Shown: positions 17,779-26,683 of the stretch, piece after piece | How positions within the stretch are numbered: the stretch's first letter is position 1 | Layout of the letters: each line of letters opens with the position of its first letter | From: JAFDZW01 sp964404255 | Lineage (GTDB): Bacteria > Bacteroidota > Ignavibacteria > Palsa-1295 | Reading direction: 5' to 3' | Assembly: GCA_964404255.1 (NCBI GenBank) | Contig: CAYOJJ010000012.1 | Span: 48,050 to 112,049 of the forward strand | Length of the DNA stretch: 64,000 bases | The notes under the pieces: model-generated | What the model was told of the DNA's origin: nothing | The model's input: only the letters and a program-made list of their open reading frames with translations | The model's database searches: none | Program-made: the position numbers and the translations under genes

Positions 17779-18858
17779 TTAGTGAGCTACGATCATCGAC
17801 TTGGTAGCAGTGTAATCACCGGCCGTAATGGTATAATAGTAAGTACCATTTGCTAAGTTCGATGCATTAAAGAGTGCAGTATGTGATCCTACAGAAGCGT
17901 ATCCTTCGGCAACCGTTTTTACCAACGAGCCCATCGTATTATAGACTTTGATCGTCACATAATTACGCTCTGCCAACGTATAAGGAATCTGAGTCTCGAT
18001 AGAAACCGGATTCGGGAAATTTGTACCAAGCGAGGTAACCGGTGCGGAAGTAGGTGCAACATCAGAGCTCGCATCAGATACGTAAGCTGTAATGAAGAAA
18101 TTCTGATAAAACGGATCGGCTCCGCCACGGGAAATACCAGCCTGGGGACTTTGATAGTGCAGACCTTCCCAATAGCCACGCTGTACAGCCGTGTCGATCT
18201 GGGATCCCTGTGGGTAATCCAACGAATCTCCAAAGAGACCAATAAAATTCTGATCGGCTAGTTCTACCGTCGGATCGTAAGCCGTTAATACTTGAACAAA
18301 GAAGAAACGACCGACCTTTTTATGGTTCATCTTAAGTGTTACAAACTGAAGTGTACCTTGTTCAAGGCTGTTCATATCATCTCCCGAAAGAGAGGTTGAA
18401 TCGATCAAGGCGCTTGGATAGGGTAAACCATTGCTCACCGTCTGTTTATTCGCGGTAACTAAGATACGATTGTTATCTATATTTCCAATCTGGCCAATAC
18501 CAATGCCGATTGTAACGCTATCGAGCCAGGTATTTGTGCTGAATGGAGAAGTAAAACGTTCAGCATAGCCAAGAATAGTATCGACGAACTGGGAGTTATC
18601 CTGCAGCGTAAGGTTTAACAGTGTTGGGAAATAAGTATAGGCATACTGTTGAGTTTCCGTATCTACATATAATAATCCTTCTACGTTCGCCTGCGTGCTA
18701 AAAGGCTTGACATACTTCGGAGCACTTAAAAAAATACCTTTGGAGTTTGCCGGCGACTCCACAGCTGTCGCACGCAATGCTACTGATTGTGCCTGAGCAA
18801 ATCCCTGTGTTGCAATCCCACAGAGCAATAAAACTAACAACGTAACAAATTTTTTCAT
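17779..18858 (-). CDS. Secreted protein with T9SS type A sorting domain
   Basis: This 359-residue protein starts at ATG 18858 with a standard signal peptide (MKKFVTLLVLLLCG, cleavage near GFAQ). The C-terminal 80 residues are a T9SS sorting domain: NFPNPVS, IPYTLAERNYVTIKVYN, GSLVKT and ANGTYYYTI. The middle (about 30-270) has no family I recognise; it is rich in Thr, Ser and Asn, as is usual for surface beta-structured proteins. It should be exported to the periplasm by Sec and then across the outer membrane by T9SS. Upstream is a 333-bp gap. Confidence 0.85.
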   Translation of the reverse strand: MKKFVTLLVLLLCGIATQGFAQAQSVALRATAVESPANSKGIFLSAPKYVKPFSTQANVEGLLYVDTETQQYAYTYFPTLLNLTLQDNSQFVDTILGYAERFTSPFSTNTWLDSVTIGIGIGQIGNIDNNRILVTANKQTVSNGLPYPSALIDSTSLSGDDMNSLEQGTLQFVTLKMNHKKVGRFFFVQVLTAYDPTVELADQNFIGLFGDSLDYPQGSQIDTAVQRGYWEGLHYQSPQAGISRGGADPFYQNFFITAYVSDASSDVAPTSAPVTSLGTNFPNPVSIETQIPYTLAERNYVTIKVYNTMGSLVKTVAEGYASVGSHTALFNASNLANGTYYYTITAGDYTATKSMIVAH

Positions 18859-19163
18859 GGTAGCAAAAGAGTTATTTGTAAGAGTAAATTTGGTTAATAC
18901 AAGTGAGGCGGTCGTCCTCTTACTCCACCCCAACGCAATGTAAACCCGCCAAACGGAAAAAAGTTGCGGAATTTGTTCTTAAAAGGCCATAACTTAGCGG
19001 TTTCAAATAAATAACAGCCTGTCTATCTCTAATTATTGGTTTCCCATTTTTTCTTTAAATCCAAAGCCTATATCCCCCTGTATTTCGCAATGACGACAAC
19101 CTTTTAAATAGACGTTTATGTTTGTGGGATATACGTTTTTTGGGGTTGTTGCTCATTGTGGGT
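18859..19163. other. Intergenic region between divergent genes; possible orphan transcript
   Basis: This gap separates the minus-strand T9SS gene from the plus-strand gene at 19192. I find no ORF with coding character. It should hold the promoters of both genes, but no good TAnnTTTG pair was found. A 10-base match to the outer arm of the 44.6-45.0 kb repeats lies at 19085-19094 (minus strand GTCATTGCGA). Because the gap ends in a terminator-like palindrome with no gene before it, a small plus-strand RNA is possible. Confidence 0.4.
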
Positions 19164-19187
19164 AAACCGGGGCAATTGCCCCGGTTT
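19164..19187 (+). terminator. Perfect 24-base palindrome with T-run, four bases before a start codon
   Basis: The 12-base arms 19164-19175 and 19176-19187 are perfectly self-complementary, and the T-run continues to 19191. ATG 19192 follows at once. As an RNA on the plus strand this is a strong intrinsic terminator or attenuator for whatever is transcribed from upstream, yet no plus-strand gene precedes it. If the downstream gene is transcribed from upstream of this point, the hairpin would hide its ribosome-binding region. Confidence 0.7.
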
Positions 19188-19191
19188 TTTT

Positions 19192-19674
19192 ATGAGACCA
19201 GTACTAACCATTCTCTTCGCTTTTCTTTTTAGCACTGCTATCTGCCAGGCGATTCGTGCCCAGCAGCGGCCGAATGTCGATACCTTATCGCTTTTTGGCA
19301 TTCGAACGGCTGTCGCCGGCAGTTCATCCCTTACCGGCTGCGATACTATCTTTTGGAATGAAGGATTGGGTATCGGGATGCTCAGTAAAAAGATCGATCT
19401 GTTTCGTCATAAAGGCGATCTTAGGATTGCTATAAAAAACTCGGCTGTCGATCAGGTGACCTTTGCTATCGGAGCCAAAAACAAGGAAGATGCTACCGCT
19501 ATTTATAGTGATGTATGCTCTCAAATACAGCAATCTTATGGCAATCCGGATGCTATCGTTACTACCGATCCGCCGGAGATCCGATGGGAAGGTATCGAGC
19601 AATTTTTTGCGGTACGAATGGCCATTGAACATAACGCTGTGAACGTCGTTCTTAGCAAATTCGAGCACAACTAA
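19192..19674 (+). CDS. Small exported protein of unknown function
   Basis: This 160-residue protein has a signal peptide (hydrophobic about 4-18, FLFSTAICQA, likely cleaved near IRAQ). The mature part has no family I recognise. It contains a single cysteine pair candidate (TGC, and DVC) and a predicted mixed fold. It is 10 bp upstream of the LolC-like permease, so it is likely co-transcribed and may be linked to envelope lipoprotein handling. The longer frame would begin inside the palindrome; ATG 19192 fits the signal peptide. Confidence 0.65.
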   Translation: MRPVLTILFAFLFSTAICQAIRAQQRPNVDTLSLFGIRTAVAGSSSLTGCDTIFWNEGLGIGMLSKKIDLFRHKGDLRIAIKNSAVDQVTFAIGAKNKEDATAIYSDVCSQIQQSYGNPDAIVTTDPPEIRWEGIEQFFAVRMAIEHNAVNVVLSKFEHN

Positions 19675-19684
19675 TCCCCAAGTG

Positions 19685-20920
19685 ATGTCCTTCGAATTAT
19701 TCATTGCCAAAAGATATGCCCTGACCAAACGCAAAGAGCAGTTCATTACGACGATCAGTATTCTCTCTGCTCTTGGGATTCTTGTTGGTGTGGCAGCCCT
19801 GATCTGTGTTCTTTCCGTGTTTAATGGGTTCTCCAAAGTCGTCACGGATATTTTAGTTAATTTCGATCCGCATATTCGTATCAGTTCGATCCAGGATTCC
19901 TCACAAATTCATACTGTCCCCAATACCCATCATATAATTGAAGTATTAAAACAGAATCAGGATATCCAGGCAGTCGGAGCCGTTGTAAAACAAAAGGCTG
20001 TCCTTGTACATTACACATTGCCTCGGGTGGCCTCGGTAATAGGAATCGATGCCTCGGACCTCGATCGTGTTTCTGGAATTGGAAAGACCATCCAATCCGG
20101 AGAAATGAATCTTACCGATTCCAGTATCGTCCTCGGGCAGGTACTGGCCGATAATCTTGCTGTCAGTCTTGGCGATACCGTTCAACTCTTTAGCTCGAAC
20201 GGTATGGAGCGTATCCTCACCGAACCGGTCACCCCTAAAAGTAAACGGTTTATTGTCAAAGGCATTTTTGCGGCAAATAATCGCGAGTACGATGCTATCA
20301 ATTCTTATATCAATATCAATGCTGCACGGGATCTCTTCGATGTACCGGCAGATGCAGCAACACAAATTGATATCCGGTTGAAAGATATTTCCCAATCCCA
20401 GGAAACGAAAAAATGGATACAGGGAGCTCTTTCCGATCCTTCGTATGCCATCCAGACCTGGTATGACCTCCATACCGATCTTTATAATGTAATGGAGATC
20501 GAACGATGGATAGCATTTATTATCCTTATTCTTATTGTAGCCGTTGCTTCATTCAGTATTTTCAGCGCTCTGACGCTTACGGTATTTGAGAAAAAAAGAG
20601 ATATAGGACTGTTAACTGCTCTTGGTGCAGAGACTCTTCAGATTCGAAAGATCTTTCTCGGCCAGGGCCTTATCACTGGTTTCGCCGGTGTGATCGGAGG
20701 ATGCATCGTCGGCCTCGGTATTGTCTGGGCACAACAGCAATTCCAGTTCTTCAAGCTTGATTCAAGCGTCTATATCATCCCCGCCCTTCCGGTCGAACTT
20801 CATATTCTGGATTTTTGCGTTGTCAGTATCGGAGCATTATTATTGGTGGTGCTGGCTTCCTATTTCCCGTCGATGCGAGCTTCCCGAACCGTCCCGGCGG
20901 CTGCATTACGCTGGGAGTAA
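19685..20920 (+). CDS. LolC/LolE-type lipoprotein-releasing ABC permease
   Basis: This 411-residue membrane protein starts FELFIAKRYALTKRKEQFI, the classical LolC/E N-terminus. It has one membrane helix at about 22-45, a large periplasmic MacB-like domain (about 46-270) and an FtsX-type triple helix region (about 275-400) ending in the short basic tail RASRTVPAAALRWE. With the ATPase encoded next it would extract lipoproteins from the inner membrane toward LolA. ATG 19685 is preferred over an adjacent GTG. Other MacB/FtsX-type exporters share the fold, but the LolD neighbour supports this call. Confidence 0.88.
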   Translation: MSFELFIAKRYALTKRKEQFITTISILSALGILVGVAALICVLSVFNGFSKVVTDILVNFDPHIRISSIQDSSQIHTVPNTHHIIEVLKQNQDIQAVGAVVKQKAVLVHYTLPRVASVIGIDASDLDRVSGIGKTIQSGEMNLTDSSIVLGQVLADNLAVSLGDTVQLFSSNGMERILTEPVTPKSKRFIVKGIFAANNREYDAINSYININAARDLFDVPADAATQIDIRLKDISQSQETKKWIQGALSDPSYAIQTWYDLHTDLYNVMEIERWIAFIILILIVAVASFSIFSALTLTVFEKKRDIGLLTALGAETLQIRKIFLGQGLITGFAGVIGGCIVGLGIVWAQQQFQFFKLDSSVYIIPALPVELHILDFCVVSIGALLLVVLASYFPSMRASRTVPAAALRWE

Positions 20921-20937
20921 CATAATAAGAATTATCA

Positions 20938-21612
<675 letters not shown>

Positions 21613-21725
21613 GTCTATTCCGTGGAACTATAGGGTCGCTTTATAATATTGTATTGATACTATCGGGGAATATTACTAATTTATATGGGATACGTGTACT
21701 AATCTATTCTTTCCGCCCCCAGACT

Positions 21726-23978
21726 ATGAAATTCCAGCCCCTAATAATTATTGTATTTCTTACAATAGGTTTTTCTTTATGCCATGCTCAGGAGGGCGGC
21801 TATATCAACAAGCTTTCAGTAACAAAGGGTGAGACGGTAACTTTTCATATTTCAACCCAGCTTCCAACCGTCGATATTGATATTTATCGCCGTGGGCTAT
21901 ACCCACAAAAAGTTACTACTATAAAATCGGTACCGGGCGGAATACAAGAAACACCGGTAGAAGCCTACCGGGTTGGGTGCGGATGGAAACCCTCGGCAAC
22001 ATTTATTATTCCCAAGACTTGGCATTCCGGTGTTTATGAAGCGACCTTCCCTTCCTCGGAAGGCCTTAAGAAAATTATTTTTGTCGTAAAAGAAAAAGAA
22101 CTCGGTTCTTACTCAAAAACTGTGGTCTGCCTGACCGTTAATACCTGGCAAGCCTATAATAACTGGGGAGGAAAAAGCCTCTACGATTATAATTCCTCGG
22201 AAAGCATTCGTGAAACGAAAGTAAGTTTCGATCGTCCGTTTTCTGACTCAACGCTGGTGCTCTATTACCGGTGGACTGAAAAACTGATGGATTGGCTGGA
22301 GTATGTTAAGACTCCGGTAGAATTTTGTACCAATCTCGATCTCGACCAGGATCCTTCTTTTCTCACTCACTATAATATCTATGTTACCGTCGGCCATGAT
22401 GAATACTGGTCCAGGCCAGAGCGTAATGCCTGCCAGGGGTTAGTCGATCGTGGTGGGAGGATGATCGTTCTTTCCGGCAATACCTGTTGGTGGCAGGTAC
22501 GCTTGGAAGACGATTTCCATTCGCTTGTTTGCTATCGGTATTTTTCTCTTGATCCGATGTATAACGATCACCGGGATTCGCTCATAACGATGAATTGGTG
22601 CAAGGCTCCGCTTAACGATCCAGAAAATAAACTCCTCGGTACCAGTTTTGTAAATGGCGGATATGTTAATAGCTCGGATTCGGTATTCCCTGCTTCCGAA
22701 GGATATGGTATTTATACGGCAGTACATACCAATAACTGGATCTTTAACGGTACCGATCTGCGCGAAGGCGAAACAATTGGCAAAAAAACTCCTATTGTCG
22801 GGTATGAAACCGATGGGGCAATGCTGGAATGGAATCTTGATGGCGATCTCTTTGCATCAGGGATCGATAGCTCGCCGACGAACTTTTGCGCTTTAGGAAT
22901 CTCACCAGCCGCCGATAAAACAGGCGCACAGGTCGGTGAAGCAACGATGGGTTTTTATACAACCCCGAATGGCGGAGCGGTATTTAATGCTGCAGCTACC
23001 GATTGGGTGTACGGACTTGCAGCAGGCGATCCAGATGTATTAAAAATTACTTACAATGTCTTTAATTACTTTAGGAACAACCGTCCGCTGCCACCAACCA
23101 TTACCTCCTTTGCTCCTTATACCTTAACCCGCGATAGTATTAATCACCAGAATATCTATCTCAAACACGCCGCGATCGATCTGAAAATGGCAACACGGGA
23201 TTCTTTTGTGGTTCATGCCTCCGACCCTCTTGGCAAGCCACTATTTTACCGGTGGGTGTACGGACCGAAAGTTATTAGCACCGATTCGTTTGCAATATTG
23301 ACTCCCTCCGATAAAGCATTCCTTAAAACCGTCGGCTATCTTTCCGTGTGGATAAGTAATGGCAGCGATAGCGTCTCGATGCAATGGCGGCTGATCGATA
23401 GTTCGATCCGATTTTCTTCGTACCCCCCGACCTTCCCTTATAAAAAGGGTTATTCATTCTATTATAAACCTACAGCTATTTCTACCGTCGATGAACGCCC
23501 GGTTTGCCAAATGATCACTGCCCCGGCTTGGCTCGATATGAATTCGGAAGGCGAAATCACCGGTAAAGTGGATACTACTTCCGGCACCTTCCCCATTACT
23601 ATCCTGGCGACCGATAACAGGAACAATTTGGTGGAACAACGATTTATCCTCACGGTAGAGGAAAAATCCGGCGTACATCATTCGGAAGATAGCATTTCCC
23701 TTTCCACTTCCCCAAATCCGTTTCATGCGCAGACGAGCATAGCTCTGACGTTAGATGAGTATTCCAATGTTACGATGACCATTACGAACTCAACGGGACA
23801 ACCGGTCAGACAACCAGTGCTGCATCAGTGGCTTTCCTTTGGGCAGCATACTATTGCTTGGGATGGAAACGACAACCTCGGCACTGCACTGCCGGCAGGG
23901 ATCTACCTGTGTACTGTTACCGTGGTGACGGCCTCCGGCGACCAGGTAGTAAGGGTATTGAAACTTGTAAAAAACTAA
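21726..23978 (+). CDS. Large secreted protein with N,N-dimethylformamidase-like domain and T9SS sorting domain
   Basis: This 750-residue protein starts at ATG 21726 with a signal peptide (IIIVFLTIGFSLCHAQ). Residues of about 20-470 resemble the N,N-dimethylformamidase beta-subunit-like C-terminal domain: LTVNTWQAYNNWGGKSLY, then YVTVGHDEYWS and GRMIVLSGNTCWW. Two immunoglobulin-like segments follow, the second with APAWLDMNSEGEITG, a cadherin-like putative-Ig signature. A sorting region ends the protein (STSPNPFHAQTSI, LPAGIYLCTV). Family members are often annotated only by this domain; amide hydrolysis is not shown. The GHDEYW segment may be the functional site. Surface location is expected. 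Confidence 0.78.
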   Translation: MKFQPLIIIVFLTIGFSLCHAQEGGYINKLSVTKGETVTFHISTQLPTVDIDIYRRGLYPQKVTTIKSVPGGIQETPVEAYRVGCGWKPSATFIIPKTWHSGVYEATFPSSEGLKKIIFVVKEKELGSYSKTVVCLTVNTWQAYNNWGGKSLYDYNSSESIRETKVSFDRPFSDSTLVLYYRWTEKLMDWLEYVKTPVEFCTNLDLDQDPSFLTHYNIYVTVGHDEYWSRPERNACQGLVDRGGRMIVLSGNTCWWQVRLEDDFHSLVCYRYFSLDPMYNDHRDSLITMNWCKAPLNDPENKLLGTSFVNGGYVNSSDSVFPASEGYGIYTAVHTNNWIFNGTDLREGETIGKKTPIVGYETDGAMLEWNLDGDLFASGIDSSPTNFCALGISPAADKTGAQVGEATMGFYTTPNGGAVFNAAATDWVYGLAAGDPDVLKITYNVFNYFRNNRPLPPTITSFAPYTLTRDSINHQNIYLKHAAIDLKMATRDSFVVHASDPLGKPLFYRWVYGPKVISTDSFAILTPSDKAFLKTVGYLSVWISNGSDSVSMQWRLIDSSIRFSSYPPTFPYKKGYSFYYKPTAISTVDERPVCQMITAPAWLDMNSEGEITGKVDTTSGTFPITILATDNRNNLVEQRFILTVEEKSGVHHSEDSISLSTSPNPFHAQTSIALTLDEYSNVTMTITNSTGQPVRQPVLHQWLSFGQHTIAWDGNDNLGTALPAGIYLCTVTVVTASGDQVVRVLKLVKN

Positions 23979-24069
23979 GCGTAAAGAGCATCAACGATCG
24001 GAATGTAAGGAACAGGATGAGTACCAGACTCGTTAATTCGTTTCGACCATTTACTATTATAACACTATA

Positions 24070-24411
24070 ATGGCCCAAGCAACCCAGCAACGCCCCCGTC
24101 CATCGGCTACTCGCCCGGTATCGCGAACTCCGCGTGCTCCGAAAACCACTACCGGCAAACCGAGGGCATTTAATATGCCTTTCGAATCCATGAACATTTA
24201 TATTGTTCTTGCAGGAGTTGCAGTGATCGCTTTAGGGTATTTCATCATGGGAAGCGGCGATGCGTTAAGCAGTACTTCGCTGAATGTCTCTCCTATTATT
24301 CTCCTGATCGGGTATCTGATCGTCCTTCCAATGGGCATTATGTATGGTGCAAAGCGCAAGAAAGCTGCTTCTGCCCCTGCTGCTACCATGGAACAACCCA
24401 CCAATCAATAA
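24070..24411 (+). CDS. DUF3098-like small membrane protein
   Basis: This 113-residue protein has a basic, proline- and threonine-rich N-terminus (1-34) and two membrane helices (about 44-63 and 75-95), ending in a short basic tail. The layout and the segment NIYIVLAGVAVIALGYFIMGSG match DUF3098, a Bacteroidota family of unknown role. It converges on rimM with only two bases between stops. The 5' part overlaps nothing. Confidence 0.65.
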   Translation: MAQATQQRPRPSATRPVSRTPRAPKTTTGKPRAFNMPFESMNIYIVLAGVAVIALGYFIMGSGDALSSTSLNVSPIILLIGYLIVLPMGIMYGAKRKKAASAPAATMEQPTNQ

Positions 24412-24413
24412 GC

Positions 24414-24938
24414 TTACAGCTCTTCCAGTAACGAGACCGTTACTTCTCTTTTCGATCTATCTACAGCGGTGACCTCTTCTCCGGCCATCGTTATTAGCCG
24501 TTCGGTACCGTTATCCAATCGTACGACGAGAATATTGCCCGCAGGCATTTCCATAATGTCTTTTACTACCCCTATCGCTGCTTTCGTCTTCTTATCGATC
24601 ACAGCCATACCGGGATATTCATCGAGGTAGGCGAGGCCCTTTTTCAGCGGAAGCCGCTCCTCTGCTAAAATCAGTATTTCGGCATTATAATATTCTTCGG
24701 CCTTGGTCCTATCGGTAATTTCGTTAAAGGTCAGCAGTAATCCTTTAACTGTTTCCTTAGCACTACTCAATGTTAATAGTTCGACCCCATTCCCTTTTGG
24801 GCGCTTCACCCGAACCTCTTTTAGCTTTTTGAATCGACGGTTATCGAAGGTGTATGATTCCGCCATTACCGCACCATGAACACCATGGGCACGCCGGATA
24901 ACGGCAATAAGGATAAGATCGTCGTTTTCTTTAGCCAT
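24414..24938 (-). CDS. rimM: Ribosome maturation factor RimM
   Basis: This 174-residue protein has the RimM N-terminal domain (IAVIRRAHGVHGAVMAESY, about 10-90) and a C-terminal PRC-barrel (GLAYLDEYPGMAVI to the end). It helps assemble the 30S head and binds S19. ATG 24938 is the family start; the longer frame is Lys/Arg-rich antisense of the rpsP tail. It follows rpsP, the usual order, but a terminator-like hairpin sits 12 bases before its start. trmD and rplS, which normally follow, are not present. Confidence 0.93.
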   Translation of the reverse strand: MAKENDDLILIAVIRRAHGVHGAVMAESYTFDNRRFKKLKEVRVKRPKGNGVELLTLSSAKETVKGLLLTFNEITDRTKAEEYYNAEILILAEERLPLKKGLAYLDEYPGMAVIDKKTKAAIGVVKDIMEMPAGNILVVRLDNGTERLITMAGEEVTAVDRSKREVTVSLLEEL

Positions 24939-24950
24939 ACTTACAAAGAA

Positions 24951-24977
24951 AAAGAGCGGGCATATAGCCCGCTCTTT
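24951..24977 (-). terminator. Hairpin with U-run between rpsP and rimM
   Basis: An 11-bp perfect stem with a five-base loop, followed on the minus strand by TTTTTCTTTG, ends 12 bases before the rimM start codon. By sequence it is an intrinsic terminator of rpsP, so rimM would depend on read-through, processing or its own promoter. The arms lie inside the 61-bp gap between the two genes. Confidence 0.75.
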
Positions 24978-24999
24978 AACAATATCATACTGTATTCTA

Positions 25000-25491
25000 T
25001 TACTCCGCGGCAGGAGCCTCTTCAGCAGCAGGTGCTTCTTCAGCCGGAGCCGCTGCGGCAGCTTCTGCTGCTGCTTTCGCAGCCTCAGCGGCGGCTTTGG
25101 CAGCCTCTTCATCTGCTTTCTTTTTACGGGCAGCTTCTTTCTGCTTTACTAATTTATTCTGGACGGAAGAAGTCTTATTCGCCTTCCAGGTATTGAAGAT
25201 CTCTTCAGCGCGGGCCGGCTCGATCTTCTTCTTCTCGAGGTGGTGCTTTAAGAGGATACCTTCCGAAGAAAGCAATGCACGAACCGTAGCCGTCGGCTGT
25301 GCGCCAACGCGGAGCCAGTACATGACGCGTTCTTCGTTGAATTCCATTTTCTGGCCCGGTTCGTTCTTCGGGCGGTACTGGCCGAGGGATTCGATGAAAC
25401 GGCCATCGCGGCGCGAGCGAGCATCCGCAGCAACAAGCTTAAAAATAGGAAGCTTCTTTCTTCCTTGCTTGGCAAGACGTAATTTTACCAT
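25000..25491 (-). CDS. rpsP: 30S ribosomal protein S16 with long Ala/Glu/Lys tail
   Basis: The first 85 or so residues are a normal S16 (MVKLRLAKQGRKK, DARSRRDGRFIE, GAQPTATVRALL). The 163-residue total is about twice the common 80-90, because a Lys-rich linker and a low-complexity Ala/Glu/Pro tail (about 110-163) follow. Such tails are known in this phylum. ATG 25491 fits the family; 11 residues upstream in frame are not conserved. Confidence 0.95.
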   Translation of the reverse strand: MVKLRLAKQGRKKLPIFKLVAADARSRRDGRFIESLGQYRPKNEPGQKMEFNEERVMYWLRVGAQPTATVRALLSSEGILLKHHLEKKKIEPARAEEIFNTWKANKTSSVQNKLVKQKEAARKKKADEEAAKAAAEAAKAAAEAAAAAPAEEAPAAEEAPAAE

Positions 25492-25624
25492 AGTTTGTTT
25501 TCTTTTAAGTGATTGATCTTGCAAAGGATGTCTGGCAGGACGAACAACTATGAAAGTCCCAGGCCAGAGTCTCTGCTTTTAATTGTGAGCCCTGTAAACA
25601 ATCTCAGCCGCAAATAATTTCCCG

Positions 25625-26683
25625 TTACCCCCTGATCATCTCTTTAAGCCGGGAAATCGTACGAAGGTATTTTTTGGTATCTCCACCGGTAAAATAGGAT
25701 GGGTGGAATAATTCTTCGGGAGCTATCGTACTACTTGCAAAAAAGGCGATATTATTATCGTAAGCCTTATCAATAGCATACACGAATCGTAATGCCTCAT
25801 GGGGATGAGCTATTGTGGAAATTCCATGCAGTATCATAACCCTGATAGTACTAAGAGCAGAACGAACTCTCATGGGATGAGCCTTCGATAATACTTTAAG
25901 AAAATATGGAAATTCCATATTTATCATAGAATTATCGATAGAAAATTTACCGATAATCGATTCGAGTAACGCATCGGATTCTACCCAGTTTGTTACGCTG
26001 TGATCGTTAAGATGATGGATGATTCTATAGTCTTCTCCATCGATACGAAGGGTAGTAAAACGCTCGGTCAGCTTCCCAAGCTCTCTTTTGAAATCCTCGA
26101 CCGAGAACTTCCCTTCTCCCAATGCCCCGGGAGGTGTATTTGAACTGGTAAGGATAGAAACCCCGCTATCGAAAAGCTGTTGAAGTAAATTGGTAGTTAT
26201 GCGGGTATTTGCAGGGTCATCGAGCTCAAATTCATCGATCACCAGTAATTGAGTCCCCTGTAATAGCTCTACTACCCCTTGCAACCGCTCAAGTCCTACC
26301 AAAAACATCAATTCCTGGAATGACAAAAACACCTTATTTCCCGAAAAACTATGATAAGCTGAAGCTAATAAGTGGGTTTTACCGATTCCAAAGCCCCCAT
26401 CGAGGTAAAGCCCTACACCGGAAGAGCTATTCTTAGAAAGCCACCGGGAAAACAAGCGAGAGTTATTCTTAGACTCGATGCTTTTTATAAAGTCCTGAAC
26501 CGATCGAAGTGCTTTTTCCTGGGATGGGTAATCCGGCTCCGGGATGTAGTTGGAAAATTGAGCCGCATCGAAATGCTTCGGAGGGTCTAACGATTTCAGG
26601 ATAGAACTCGAATCAAGAGGAGATGAAAGTAATTTTTCGAAATAAACTACTTTATCTGTCGCTTCTAACAAACTATTATTCAA
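25625..26683 (-). CDS. AFG1/ZapE-like P-loop ATPase
   Basis: This 352-residue ATPase resembles the AFG1/ZapE family. Visible marks: YPSQEKALRSVQDF (family N-terminal motif), Walker A GGFGIGKTHL (residues 96-104, K102), LSFQELM, Walker B LLVIDEFELDDPANTRI (D150, E151), sensor region STNTPP-like SSNTPPGALGEGKF, and an arginine-finger candidate in LTERFTTLRIDGEDYR. ZapE in E. coli influences FtsZ ring behaviour, but that role is not assured here, so no symbol is given. It overlaps ispH by four bases (ATGA). Confidence 0.82.
   Translation of the reverse strand: MNNSLLEATDKVVYFEKLLSSPLDSSSILKSLDPPKHFDAAQFSNYIPEPDYPSQEKALRSVQDFIKSIESKNNSRLFSRWLSKNSSSGVGLYLDGGFGIGKTHLLASAYHSFSGNKVFLSFQELMFLVGLERLQGVVELLQGTQLLVIDEFELDDPANTRITTNLLQQLFDSGVSILTSSNTPPGALGEGKFSVEDFKRELGKLTERFTTLRIDGEDYRIIHHLNDHSVTNWVESDALLESIIGKFSIDNSMINMEFPYFLKVLSKAHPMRVRSALSTIRVMILHGISTIAHPHEALRFVYAIDKAYDNNIAFFASSTIAPEELFHPSYFTGGDTKKYLRTISRLKEMIRG

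Noticed and set aside
24939..25112. A Lys/Arg-rich N-terminal extension of RimM
   Set aside because: It is a frame-shifted reading of the rpsP tail, separated from rimM by a hairpin.
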